Positions 1 to 11,700 of a DNA stretch of 64,000 nt are shown here, piece by piece (the stretch's first letter is position 1; the number at the start of each line of letters is the position of its first letter). The translations under genes were made by a program, and so were the position numbers. The DNA comes from Sympetrum striolatum (Eukaryota > Arthropoda > Insecta > Odonata > Libellulidae), in the NCBI GenBank assembly GCA_947579665.1, contig OX388351.1, forward strand, positions 59,962,939 to 60,026,938, in the 5' to 3' direction. Under the pieces are notes generated by a model that was not told where the DNA came from, made no database searches, and saw only the letters and a program-made list of their open reading frames with translations.

Positions 1-474
1 CTTATTGATTCCTCCATTGCGTTTGTTTGAATTCTCCGATGGAAAGACTTTGTTTTGTAGGAGGACGGGGGAGAGGATAAGTCTCGACTCGTACGGAATG
101 GGACAGAGGATTCTGATGAATTTTTTAAGAGGCCCATCCGAGTATTTTGGAAAATGGGGTTTGCGATCGCGAGATATCGCTTTTGATGCTTATGCTATTG
201 TGAAAGAGGAAATTGTAAAGAATTTTTTTCCACCCCGTTAAGCTGTATTATCAGCAATGCATTGGCTTTATTTTATCCTTAAATTTATTGCAAAATATTT
301 CCGTAATCGATTCTTATTTTAAAAGATTCTAAACTTATCTTGATACCTTAATTTCAGATCTTTAAAGTGAATCTTATACGCATAGGAACTTGAGTATTTC
401 ACCTTTCAGAGGGTATCTCTTCCCTTAAATTCTCTCCCGAACACATTTTAATTCACAAAACTTCCCAATAAATG
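1..474. other. Unassigned edge sequence
   Basis: No recognisable gene. A frame of about 78 codons runs from the left edge to a stop at 239-241 on the plus strand. It has no ATG near its start and its peptide was not recognised. It could be the tail of an exon that begins outside the window, but no splice acceptor is visible inside it. The rest is AT-rich sequence without a clear repeat. Confidence 0.4.
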
Positions 475-615
475 TTTTCATTCTCTACATCGAAGTGGTA
501 CTATTTCCGTAAGTGGTTCGATTGCTGCGCCAATTGGCACATATGGACCTTCACCGGGAATAGAACCCGGAACCCTTACACCAAAAGTGATCGTGCTATC
601 CACTTGGCTACCTGG
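475..615 (-). mobile_element. tRNA-derived SINE copy (family A)
   Basis: Read on the minus strand, this has the two internal Pol III promoter boxes of a tRNA. The A-box-like GGTAGCCAAGTGGATAGC is at 612-595 and the B-box-like GGTTCTATTCCC at 567-556. The T arm can form a perfect 5-bp stem (CCGGG/CCCGG) around a 7-nt loop, and the anticodon arm region can fold as TCAC/GGTG. No good acceptor stem is visible, so it is not a working tRNA. The sequence downstream of the head (545 down to about 480) resembles the bodies of the copies at 6620-6750 and 27466-27598, with a shared TATGTGC/CATGTGC and a GC-rich core. This indicates a SINE family rather than a stray tRNA pseudogene. Ends are approximate. 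Confidence 0.65.
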
Positions 616-3600
616 AATCTCCATCTCTGCACCATCCAACAAGTTTTATCTTCGTCTTCACCTATTTCATTCTCTTGAATCATATATTTTGGCTAATCTG
701 TAATCATTCTCAAATCAAAATACGTTAAGCTGACTTAATCATCGTACAGTAATTTCGTGAAATGTTAATGGACTGGTAAAAATCCAAAATCAATTCCTCA
801 GTCAATATGTGATAACATGGCTGATTGATAAACATCCTGCCGTATCCATAATTCCGTTCACCAAGCGTCCGTATTAAATACTGTCGAATTAGTCCAAAAC
901 CCTTTAGTTTCCAAAGTACCTAGATGTTCTATGTCGGTTTTGTTTTCCAAAAGGTCACCAGATATAAATCTCGAACTGGAGAAAACAAAATTCAACACAC
1001 CCAGTGTACTACTTTCGACTGTGTATCCTTGTTTATTTGGCCTAATTAAGGCAATCATCCGAGTTTGACTTGTTAGAAGTCGATCCAGTAATCTCTTCCC
1101 GTCGTTTTTTCCCCGTCGGCCATTCAGGAAGCGAAGACATGACGAATTAATTACGAAAATGGTTGCAAATCCAGTGCCCGGGCGGGAACAGCGAAAGTTT
1201 ACATCTCATTTATACACAATGACGGATGGAACTCGGCTTATACTGCGCCCATAAATCTTTTATTACGTCAGCTTTAAAACTCCCGCCTCTATAAAAACAA
1301 ACGAACGCGGTCGGAGAAAGGTGCGGTGGGGGACTCCCGCTGTTCTTTTTTGCCCGCGGAAACCTATCCGAGGAAGAGAAAATTCATTCGCGCGAATTAA
1401 ACTCAAGGGGGGGAACCACTGCCACTTTTCTTAGCGGAAAGGAATTAGTAGAGGAATTCCAAAATCATCCATCCAAGTTGTGAGGACTGTTTATTATATC
1501 CAAAAATCAGAACCATAAACTGTATTTTTGTTATTATTCAATCGCGTAACCGGTTACTATAAATTAAACCGTGTCGTAAAAGACTGTATGTAAAAAAGAA
1601 ACATTCTCGGTTTTCGCTGCGTAATTATATCGATTTACGTAAATTAAACTGTTCTTTAGAAAACGATTTAAGTTGATAAGCCGGGTCCTTCGGTTATTAA
1701 CGTATCGAGTTATCAGAAACCGTGAATAAAAATTGCACTTTCAAAGATCGTGAATTTCAAAAACCGGATTCTCTACCTTCTTGAAGGAACAGAAAGAATA
1801 TATTATGTGCTAAGTTCCAGCTGGAACAGGAATTGTGAGTGACAGACTTTTCCTTCAACTTATTTTTTTTGCACCACATTCATGGTAGTTGAGTTTTTCT
1901 TTACTGTGCCATCTTGCCTCTTTTTCTATGGGTAGTCATAAATTTTGAAATCAGTCATTCATCAACATCTTCATTAGCCTTAATACTGCCAGAGGAGATT
2001 TATATTGTGCATGAAGAATTCTCGGATTTCAGAAGAGATTCGTATTAGTTCCATGAGTTTCCAAATTGACGAGCTAGCTATAACTCATTTATCAGTAACA
2101 CTGACTAGATACAGAGTTGCACTCGAAAAGCAAAAAATATATATTTATAATCTAATCAGAAAAAAAATTAAAACCTTTTACCTTTGATATTGCATTTACT
2201 TGATGCAGTTGTTGAAATTTCCACTATGGAAACAATTACAGTGAATACCATTTTGAAAAATAATTTGGTATAAAACTATCCGGAAGTATTCTTTGGTATA
2301 GTAAAAAATAGCACTGTGTTAGCGATTCTATTATGTTTTAACTACATTCAAGTTTACAGTTACAAATTCTAAAAATTAGTACTTGTACATCAAATATTCA
2401 TCTGGCTGAAGTAGGTACTCATCTAATTTATAATGTATTCAGTTAGTAATAAGCGTTCATTAGGGAAATGGTTCGGGCGGGGGCGGCAGAGGGGGGGTCG
2501 AATCCGCAGCGTCAGACTCCTTCCAAATTTGTGAGACTGTCGCCAATCTAGATGCGAGCCAATTGGCCAGGAACGTTTTATTTCGGGTGCCCGAGTGACG
2601 TGGAGATAAGCCGCGCAGAATGACTTTCTACATCGATCGCAGGCGCCAACGGCGATTTGGAAACGAGCAATTTTTATTCACGCGTTATTCGCACCTTCGC
2701 GCCCAACGAGTCAGCGAGGGATTAGGAAAGTTTCTGCCGCGATGACAGCCGTCTGTTTTACGCTCTTTCCCCTAAGGGAGCTTAGATATAGGGTACGAAA
2801 GTTTTTGGATGGATAGCGATCCTTTTATTCCTCGTTCGAGATCAATCGACTTTATAACGTCATGGATCTGTACGCATTGATTTGGGGGTTATGTGCGCGT
2901 AGAATCTGCCTTTTTATTGCCTTGCCTTCAATTGTAAAGAATCTGATGCTTGACAATAATATTATAATGTTGAAATCAATAAAATTTTCGCTTTCTCCTA
3001 AATATGAAGGTACTGTTGATGGTTGGATATGAGATGGCATTAATTAGGAGTAATGAAGCTACGACTGAGGAAATCTATGGGTTTGTTATTGAAAGGAAAG
3101 GTGTATTCAAGTAAAACATTTTTACATAGGATACAATGAGAATTGCATAGGGAAATATGTTGTAATATATAAATCCGGTATTAAATATTAAAAAATAAAA
3201 GGAAGGTCATTAAGTTGGAAATATTATGCTACTTGAAATTAATACGCCCCACAACCGTAAGGTTAAGAGGCAGTACTAACAATAACTTAAATATTATAAC
3301 TTGATTGAACAATTGAACTTGAATTAATCTATTATTAGGTCCTATTTTCTTCTCGAGTTAATCGGGAACAACATTAAATAGAATAGCGCTTGGAAAAAGA
3401 TTTTTGTGGGATTACTGTAGAATTCTAGAGGAAGTGTGATTTATTAATACCAAGTGAAACTGTTAAAACCGTCTGTCATTACATTTTAAATGATGTTAAT
3501 TTGGTTGAAATATCAGCTACAAAATCGGCAGTACCGTCATCAAGTCCATCTGTGAGTAACAAGTACAATGTTTGGGTAAATGTTTATCTTTCTAAGCTGT

Positions 3601-5165
3601 AAGCGGAAAATTTACCATTTCTTTAGTATTCCAACTAAAATTTGAAAGAAAAATTGAAATACTCGCTTACCGGATAGTTATTCCCTACGCATTTGGCTGG
3701 CGCGTGCGGGTTATGTAGGGTTGCCTATCTTCCGATAGCAAAATTCTATTATTTTTTCAGTTAGACTGAAGTTGTATGTTCTCATACGAGCCCCGACATA
3801 TCTGCATACCGTTTTAATCCCGACGCCATCGCAAAAATTTTCATCAAAATCGCCAGGAAAAAATACGGTAGCCTCCTCTCAGTGAATAACGTATAGTTCA
3901 GGGATTTATCTAGACGAGTTTAATTACGTTTAAAAGGCCCTCCCTAATTATTAGCACCTACCTTCGACAAGGCATCGGTTAATGGCAATTAGAGTACTCA
4001 GCCCGTAATGAAGCACCGGGTCTCTCCTTAGCCTTTGATTTAATATACTGCTCACGTAAGACAGCTCACAACAATGGGAAATAGTATCCACGAATTTTAA
4101 ACAAATAAAACGATGTTTCTGGAAGCACTCCAAAGTAGGTAGCCTCGGAAGAATTTCGCGCAAATAAGATTTTCACTTTTTCGTGAAATTTTATCTTTAT
4201 AGTTCGAAAATCCCCCGTTGGCTATTTGCAAAAATTGGGAACATTAAATTTTCATTATCCTCCTTCTTTCGAAACAAATATTCTTTTGTACAGACTCAGC
4301 GTCCCAAGACGTCCGTTTCGAAACAAACTAAAAATCCCAAGTTTAACGCTAGGTACTGAATGTTTTATTTGTGCGGTTGTCCATTGGGCAATTTAAAGGT
4401 TTTTTTTCCCTCCTATGTACTTTCTATATTCATTTCGCCATAAACATTTTCTTTACATCTTATATGTTTGACCCTTTTTTTCTGCTTGTATTTGTGAAAG
4501 TTTGTGATGAACTTATGTGGTTTGTAGTGTTTTGGAGAAATGTCCTTATTGCACTCTGTCATCATTAACATGTCTATCCTCCCTTCGAATAGATTCATGT
4601 GTTTTTATTTATACAATATTGTGCTCACGTTCCCTGCCTCTATCATTTTATGCAGACACGGAAACTTTCCTTTCTTCGTTTATATTTTATTCTTTCTCTC
4701 TTTGCTTTTGGCTCCCCTACGCCTATATGTTTCTCCTTTTTCTTCTATTTCATTTGCAGTACTTACTTGCCAAATTTCATCGAATTGTGTATCATCAACT
4801 GAAATCATTTCAAGATTCTATCATTTAATTCAAATTGAAAAACATACAAACTTTTATCTGTTAGGATTAGAAAATCAGTTTAGACTTTTTGGTAAAATGA
4901 ACGTAGCGAAATATTTGAAAAGTTCCGGAATTTGGAATAGTTGCACCATATTGACCGCATGCATTTATTTCATAATTGTAGTCATTCTCATGGTTCTCCA
5001 CTTGATAACTATGAGAATATATTCACGATACGTAAAAGTGTTTTTCTTTTGGTAGGTCCATGTTCCTCAATTTTCTCTATTAAAAGTATTTTTTTTCGTT
5101 TATCGATAACTTATCCCATCCCTCGTGTAATCTAAAATGTTTTCCGCTGCTATTCACGATATAAA
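616..5165. other. No gene seen; AT-rich with two GC-richer patches
   Basis: No coding exon could be supported. GC-richer patches lie at about 1080-1440 (with a TATAAAAA-like string at 1290-1297 but no matching initiator) and at about 2460-2760. A good isolated splice-acceptor string, TTATTTTTTCAG, ends at 3760 without an open downstream exon. From about 4390 to 4760 the plus strand is T-rich. There three plus-strand frames stay open at once, the longest about 171 codons at 4540-5055, which points to composition rather than coding. Confidence 0.55.
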
Positions 5166-5345
5166 AATATTAATTATAAAGTATTAGGGCGAGATTGAGA
5201 CTTTAAAGTATCTTATTACATCCAACCCTTCGTCGTGTGAATTTTAAGGAAATATTAGGTTGAAAAAAGTAAACAGAAAAAACTAAATTACAGATCTAAA
5301 TACCTAAGGTTTGGCTTAGTATGAGAAACCTGCGAAACTTACTGA
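5166..5345 (-). mobile_element. LINE-type 3' end, decayed copy
   Basis: This is the same repeat as at 45802-46080 and 60443-60550. Landmarks in plus-strand order are a degenerate ATT-rich stretch, GGGCGAGATTGAGACT, a TCTTATTACATCCAACCC stretch, and GAAACCTGCGAAACTTAC at 5325-5342 (GAAACCTGCGAAACCTAC in the 45.8-kb copy). On the minus strand the element would end in AATAAA-like sequence plus an ATT-type tail, which is typical of a non-LTR retrotransposon 3' end. About 50 bp present in the 45.8-kb copy is missing here. No reverse transcriptase sequence is attached, so the clade is not assigned. Confidence 0.6.
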
Positions 5346-6619
5346 TAGTTGTATAAATTTACATGGAATACCAAAGTTAATCGTAGGATGGCACTGCATT
5401 GCTGTCTGTTCTGTTAGATAAATCTCGAAAGAGTGCTGCCTGAGTCCAGAAACAATCGTAATCCCATCTAATTAGATGATTACAACGGTCCCTTCACTTC
5501 CAGTCCCAAGGCCACTTAATTAAGGGGCATTTGAGATCCTAACTGGTTCCTCTAGAAAATACTGCACGTCACTTGTTGACGAAGTTGTGCGCTGTAGGAG
5601 GCCTCCCATAAATATCCCCGGCGAAAAACCCTAATTCCCGCAATAAAAAAGGAAACAGATAATGGCATCGTAGAACGAGAATTTCGAAGCGATTGGAACT
5701 TCGACTGGATCGGATGTACCATCCAATGGGAGATATATATTGGGGGAAAGTAAGCCTATTTGTTTTGAAACCGTTATATCTCTTTTGCGGCGCCCCTGCG
5801 TGTCTGACCAAGGAGGAAGGGGGAGGCAACCCGCCGGCGCCAGCGCCCCTCCCCAGTGGGGCCCGCGCGGGGGCGGGGCGATGGAGCAGGGGCGTCTGCC
5901 CGGCGTCGCGACGCCCCCGATGACCCAGTGCCCAAGTGGCTCTACCGCCCCACCTCCACCCCTGTATTCCATCCACCCACGTCGGTGGTCGTGCCAGGCG
6001 TGCCCTTGTGGCGCCGTGCTTCGCGTCTCCGGGTCTAGACTCCTCTGCATCGATCGGTGGGGAGGCGCAGGGGCGGGGCAAAGGTAGGGGCGAATATGCG
6101 GTGGGAATTATTTAGGGAGTTGTATGATAAGGGGTTGTCTAACCACCCCCCGTGTCTCCGCGGTGGGTTCGCTGGGGGTGTTATCGGAGAGGTAGAACCG
6201 GTGAGCTGGGGAGCGATTTTTCGGGTGGCCGGACTGTGTTTTCCGGTTGCCGGAGTCTCCGGGTCCGGAAGGGTGAAATAACTCAGGTGTTGTTGGTGCT
6301 CGATGAACCAGACTTGGTTTGTGATGAAGAGTCTGTTGGGGGTCTTATGGTGGTGTAGAAGACTGGATCGCTCGATTTCTTTATTTTGATGGGAATAAAA
6401 TTATGGACGAGTAAGATTGCAGTTATAATTAGGGAATAATAAAATTTACCGTCTTACAAAATTAGAAAATTTGTTATATGAAAAGGAAGTTATGGTACTC
6501 TTACTAACGCCCTAGTAACGTGAAGTTTTTCATCTGACTCCTTTGATTGTCAAAAACTGGGTTTTACGTCATCTTTTTGAAGGTTTAGAAATTACCATCA
6601 AATTTAGTTATTTTCTGTT
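5346..6619. other. No gene seen; contains a GC-rich island at about 5760-6100
   Basis: Positions about 5760-6100 are strikingly GC- and CpG-rich compared with their surroundings (runs such as GGGGCCCGCGCGGGGGCGGGG near 5858-5880). Overlapping frames of 115 to 170 codons are open on both strands. That is expected from low stop-codon frequency in GC-rich DNA, and none of the peptides was recognised. The island may be a transposon insertion or a regulatory element; the sequence does not decide. The remaining bases to 6619 show no repeat or gene. Confidence 0.5.
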
Positions 6620-6750
6620 AGTAGTAGTTTTATTATTAAAAGTGCTTCGACAGCTTGGATCATCTCTCACATTGGCTTTCACCGAGAATCGAACCCGAGA
6701 CCGCTTTCACTAAAGGCAAATGCGCTGTCCACATAACTATCTGGGAGCCC
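6620..6750 (-). mobile_element. tRNA-derived SINE copy (family A)
   Basis: On the minus strand, TAGTTATGTGGACAGCGC (6739-6722) sits in the A-box position and GGTTCGATTCTC (6695-6684) is a near-perfect B box, the RNA polymerase III internal promoter. Past the tRNA-like head, the minus strand reads GCTGTCGAAGCACTTTTAA and ends in a CTACTACTA-type stretch. The copy at 27466-27598 has GCTGTCGAGGCATTTTTAA followed by GCTACTGC, so the two are copies of one SINE. Probably inactive. Confidence 0.72.
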
Positions 6751-6755
6751 GTTAT

Positions 6756-8084
6756 TTTTTGGTGTTTTAAAAAATGAAACTAGTTTTTTCATTAAAATTG
6801 ATTTTAGTTCAAATATATTTTTTAATTTCAACTTCATTATCCACATAATTCTGAATGACATTCTAGGCTCTTTGAGCTCAGGGAAAATCCTATTTTGGAG
6901 AAAATTGTTACGTTTGGAGGTGCTTAAATCTTAGCTCTAAAGAATGTTCTCTCAAAGTCAGAGGAGTCTCATTCATTCAACATCTAAAGATAATTATTCG
7001 GTTTGTATTACATAATTTCAATCGTCGACGCCTTAACTTTGTGAAACTGAGGAAAAAAATCAAAGTGACCGGTTTCAAACGATTTCCTTCATAAATAATT
7101 ACGATGTGGATGTAGTTGTTTGAAATTGGTCGCAGTAAATATATTTACTGTTGGACTCATGCAAAGTTTGATTTTCACTATGCTTCCATTTTTATCGTCT
7201 TAATTTTATCTTTTTATTTGATCGAATAATATCGTGTGAGAGTTAATATCGTACTTCCACCTAGAACGGTTATATTGACTAGAATCTCTATAGTATTTCC
7301 ACCCGAAGAGTTTCGCCGTAATGTTGGCATGCCTGATTCCTCCCGCCTTCGGATATGACCCCCGAATCTTTAATGTGGATTTCTCATCCCAGGGGGCATC
7401 TCGGTCGCTTTTTATAACCGATTCGTCGCAGGCACCCCCCTCGGCTCTTTGTATTATTCAGCACTCCCTCCCCAATCCGATACAGCCGCGTCTAACGAAC
7501 CCGAAAGTGTTTCCGAATTTATGGCATTGGCCCTTGAAAACGCTCTCCTCTGCGTCGTTGTTTTCGCGCTCCGTTTTACTCCGTTGCATCGAGTCCTTGG
7601 AGGCACCCAAATTAATGGCCTCCTATGGCTTTTACTGCGTTTTTGTCTTCTTAGAACCCTTGGCAATGGCGCGGAAACGTTTGTTTCCTTCGTCGTTTCG
7701 TTTCTCCTCCAGGGCGTACATTAGTGCATGTAGTCTAACTCCATTGCATGACTCGGGGTGCTATGGACTATGTTATCGCTGCTGCATGTTGAATCTAGGA
7801 TTTGTTTGGAGAAAATTCCGTAAGGATTTGATTTTCATTGGATGCTCCAACTATAGGCTGTAGATTAATAAAAAATGTATGCCTCCCTTAAAGTCAACGT
7901 GGAAGCTTGCTTTATATACCACAGTCAACTACTATATTTTTGAAGTTTAACTATTTTTTTGTTAAAAATTACCGCAAAAAGTAATTGAAATAAAATTATA
8001 ATGATAATCGTGTGAGCATCAGACGAATTTTACTCTAAGTTGAACCCTATTACAATTAAGCTTATAGAAGGATAATACAAAACA
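6756..8084. other. No gene seen; one unrecognised 180-codon frame
   Basis: A plus-strand frame starting at ATG 7321 stays open for 180 codons to 7863. Its peptide has no motif that could be recognised, no convincing splice sites bracket it, and other frames are open over the same bases. It is therefore not annotated as a gene. The inverted-repeat element at 7067-7131 is listed separately. The rest is AT-rich. Confidence 0.5.
7067..7131. repeat. Short inverted-repeat (foldback) element
   Basis: GACCGGTTTCAAAC at 7067-7080 is the imperfect inverted complement of GTTTGAAATTGGTC at 7118-7131 (12 of 14 positions pair), separated by 37 bp. The sequence continues with CGCAGTAAATATATTTACTG. Hairpins built on a GACCGGTTTC/GAAACCGGTC pair are recalled as a recurrent motif of repeats in several insect genomes, so this is probably a diverged fragment of such an element. 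No second copy is present in the window. Confidence 0.4.
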
Positions 8085-8165
8085 TGCATACATGCCCCGA
8101 CAAGGATTAGAACGCGGGACCTCGAATTTGTCTGGCTTGCTCTCAAATCCCTTTTCCAAGGATAA
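8085..8165 (-). mobile_element. Degenerate tRNA-like SINE head
   Basis: On the minus strand, GCGTTCTAATCC (8115-8104) fits a degenerate B box. It is preceded at about the tRNA spacing by GAGAGCAAGCCAGAC, a weak A box. The downstream body does not match the other SINE copies in this window, so it may be another family or a tRNA pseudogene. Assignment is tentative. Confidence 0.35.
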
Positions 8166-8565
8166 CATCAGAGTTGCGATCCAAGGACGATACTTGAGTT
8201 GACACATACATTTGATGTAAGGAAAACATAGATGTATGGAGATGGAAATAACTGTGATTTGATGTAATCGCAGATGTTTCCTCTGCCGAATGCAATTGGA
8301 AAATAAAATCCGTTTTAAAGTTGCGGAATAGTTTGGTTTCTATCTCGTCGTGGCATTCCACGAGTAACGGTCTACTGAGAGAGGTACTGGATACTATTTT
8401 AGGTTTTTGGCAAATTTATATTTATTTTAAGTTTTAGCAGGTTAAGGGAATTGGAATGTCGGTTAGATTTAAAAATGTAAAAGAAAAGGGTGTACCTAAA
8501 AATGTTTGATTAGTATAAATGATGATGTATATCGGCGACATTTATTTTTTGATGACTGCGTTTAA

Positions 8566-8650
8566 TGTATGTATATATGTCTTGTATGTATATATGTCTT
8601 GTATGTATATATGTCTTGTATGTATATATGTCTTGTATGTATATATGTCT
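8566..8650 (+). repeat. Perfect 5 x 17-bp tandem array
   Basis: Five exact head-to-tail copies of TGTATGTATATATGTCT occupy these 85 bp with no mismatch between units, so the array is young or homogenised. Each unit contains TGTATATA. As RNA this matches the Pumilio-family consensus UGUANAUA, and the UGU-rich composition also resembles CELF/Bruno binding motifs. The array ends 49 nt before the splice-acceptor AG at 8698-8699. Length variation is likely by replication slippage. Any role in splicing is inference. Confidence 0.95.
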
Positions 8651-8669
8651 TTCGTGTTTGAATTTCATT

Positions 8670-8747
8670 GATATTAATGATCTTATTCTCTCCTTTCAGG
8701 TAAATATCAATCTCACAGCCCGCCTATCAACTGGTGTTTGAAAATCA
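8670..8747 (+). promoter_or_regulatory. Candidate recursive splice site with 48-nt RS-exon
   Basis: In order: a branch-point-like ATTAATGA about 30 nt upstream, a pyrimidine tract TTATTCTCTCCTTTCAG ending at 8699, an immediately abutting donor GTAAAT (8700-8705), and a second strong donor GTGAGT starting at 8748. The candidate RS-exon is 8700-8747 (48 nt). One frame is open across it (KYQSHSPPINWCLKI) and the other two have stops. CAG|GTAA is the juxtaposed 3'/5' consensus of ratchet points described in long insect introns. Alternatively it is an ordinary 48-nt cassette microexon that happens to begin with GTAA. Strand of transcription: plus. Confidence 0.55.
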
Positions 8748-8750
8748 GTG

Positions 8751-11700
8751 AGTTTTTATAGTTTTAGAAAAGTCTTAATATATTCAGCTTCCCAATTTCT
8801 AAGAAAAAAACATAATTAATACTAGAAAAAGTCTCTCTAAACTTTGGATTTATAATGAAAAACGTTTTCGTACCTTCCTTCAAGAGCACACCTTGATATG
8901 TTACCGACTATAGGAACAAGATGGGTGTTATCAGGCCGAAAAGAGAAATAATGAGAAAGTGAACATTAACTTAGGAAGTTTAATCTCGTCCATCTATTAT
9001 CAAACTAAGAAAATTCAGTTTTTGAAATGAACAAAATGTACTTCCGGAGAAGGAGCTACGTATAAAACTTTTCTACCTCGAAGTAGGTTGGTTTGTAATT
9101 CCCTGCATAGCTCCCTTTCCTTTTAATCTTGGTACCTAAACTCAACTTTTGTATCAAACAATGTTTGCCTGGTGAACGGACGACAATCCTGATATATCCA
9201 TACAAAAATGATCGTGTTCTACAACGATTGCTAACTAGTAACTTATTCACAACTAGAAATTGCTGGATTTTATAATTCTCCTAGTTATTATAATTCTAAG
9301 TGAAGGCATAAGGATGGCCAAAATGAAATTCTGTACTTTTCAGCTTTTGTTTATGCTAGTCTATAAGAATATTTTTTCATTAATCATCACGTTATTTCAA
9401 ATGAAATTTAATCAAAAAATTGAGATGCACTTATTTTCTAATAGTTTACGATGGTAATAGAATCCACGCCTCAATACAAGCCGAACCAACGCTGTTATTA
9501 ATATTGTGTCTATTATAATTTGCTTGAACCTATAATTATTCTTTATTTTTATCATTTTTCCTTATTTAAATATCTGTGAAACATTCCTGATATTAAACTA
9601 CATGTCTAGGTTGCGGCAACCTTAAATGTCATAATCAAACGAATGATCCACTAATTAGACAGAGATTAGAGCCTCCCCTTGTCCAGATGATCTCTTTCCA
9701 TGCCGTTCTAAGTTGTTCTTGTGAACGGATATCCAAAACAGATTTTCCGCCGGATTTTATTCCGCTAATTCCATCTCAAAAATATAACCGTTTTCATCGA
9801 TTGTACATTATTAAACGTTCACCCTCCACAAAATTTGAATCGAATTTCCTTTCTACCGCGTGGAATTCCGCAGCTTTTATCTTCAATAAAAAGTCGTAGA
9901 AGTTTTCGTCTTCAAATCGAACGGGGGCGTGGTTAAATTCTCTCTCTGGAAACTAAAATAACATGATCACGGAAAGAGAAATAATACCAAATCGAATCAT
10001 ATGGTTAGATTTTCGCCGAAGGATTCCTTCAGGAGTTGCTTGGTTTGGCAAGACTCCTTGAGAAATGAAGGAATTCGAAACTGCTTACGATTTTCTTGCT
10101 TTGTCCGGCAATATCCAGATATCGCCTCATCAACATTCCTTAATACATCCCTCCGCCCGTGCCAAGTTATCCATTTGGGAGCCTGCCCAGGGAAGCGGAA
10201 GAATGGGCCGAGTTTAATGACTGCGGATAGCCCAGCGTCCCTGGTCATCATAATACCCGTCCCCGAAAATGTGACTTAAGTTTCCATCCCCAAGAAGCGT
10301 GTGGATGTGTCTTCCCCAGGATGGCTCAGCCAAATTTGCCGTAGGTGTCCTCACTCCCACCTGAGCCTATCCTATAACGTCCCGCTTAATCCGTAGAAGG
10401 CTACGTCAGCTCATCTCCATTCCACGGGCTTAGGACATGGAGAACTAACTGGCACTCTTCGTTGAGGTCGGTCCACTTTCGGTAGCTTCCAGCGTCGGTT
10501 CTTATATATTCTCACCCTGACTTCTATTTAGAGTGAACTGTATTAATATAATGACCGACTTTTAACCTTTATTAGGGCAGATTAACTATTTATCTGTAAT
10601 TTTAACCATTCAGTAGATCAGAATATCTGTAGAATATGCCAAAACTACAGATTCGTATGATTTTATTTTATCGGAGCTAGTGATCTCAGAAATAATTATT
10701 TATTGATTAAATCTATTCCGGTAGGTTTGACTTCGTGGAATTGTAGGAATGAAAATAAAAATTTACGAATTTTAATTTATTCGGTAGTAAATTATCTTTT
10801 AGAAATATGTAAAGTGTAATCTATGTTCATGATGGTTCCTTTCATGAATTTCTAAAGGGTATGGCTTTCCTCGGTTAATTTAATTAATGGAGAATTTTTT
10901 CGCCATTAAATTACAAGTAAGATAGTTGTCATCACTTTTTCCGCGCTATGTAAAATGAACAAGCAGTCCAAAGATTGTATGGTATTGATGAAGATTGAAA
11001 CCATAAATGCGAAGAATAATTTTTTGTAGAAAGAGATTTATTACGATTTTATTTCACAAATATCGGGTATCTTGACGATATTTCAGTTCGATTGTTTCCT
11101 GCGAAAATCAATGATCTCTAAATTTATATTTTGCAATACCTAAGTACTATCCATGAAGTCAACAAGGACGCATTTGTAGCAGTTTGTGCCGCAGCATCGT
11201 TAATACGCAGTATATTGGGCGAACAGGGGATGATAATTACGTGTGAGCTGGGAAACGGCAGCAGCCCAGAAAATTAGGAAGTTGCGATTAACTGTGCGCC
11301 AGATTAGGATCTTACGCCTGCCCGTAACCCTTGCGAAGTTCCTAAGCATCTTCATTATCATAGGCCCATTGCTATTAGAAGAGTAATATCATTAACTGCG
11401 ATGTTCGATTGCGTCTCCGAAAAATCCCGGAGCACGATCGTCTAGCTTTGCGACGTAAAAGTAATATGGCCTCTCTTAAAAAATTACTTCATGCGACATT
11501 AATATTTATGGTGAAATTGGGTACTTAAATTTGTATGTTTCTCCGCTATTTAGGACACTTTTCATCCTGCTAGAAGACGAAGTTTCCCACGTTCTAAATA
11601 TTCCTAACTATTCTTGAAAGAGTTCCGCGAACTAAATCCTCAGTAAATACTACTTCTATGCCCAAGCTTTGGACTTCTCCGAAAAATGTCAAAATGTTCA

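Noticed and set aside
1290..1297. TATAAAAA as a core promoter in a GC-richer patch
   Set aside because: Same reason: no initiator or coding sequence downstream.
4540..5055. 171-codon plus-strand frame rich in hydrophobic residues, resembling a membrane protein
   Set aside because: The DNA is T-rich and three plus-strand frames are open together. Apparent membrane segments follow from T-rich codons.
5569..6081. 170-codon minus-strand frame in the GC island
   Set aside because: Both strands are open because GC-rich DNA has few stops. The peptide is low-complexity Gly/Pro/Arg.
7321..7863. 180-codon plus-strand frame starting with ATG
   Set aside because: No recognisable motif, overlapping frames on both strands, and no supporting promoter or splice signals. 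Length alone is not enough in 64 kb.
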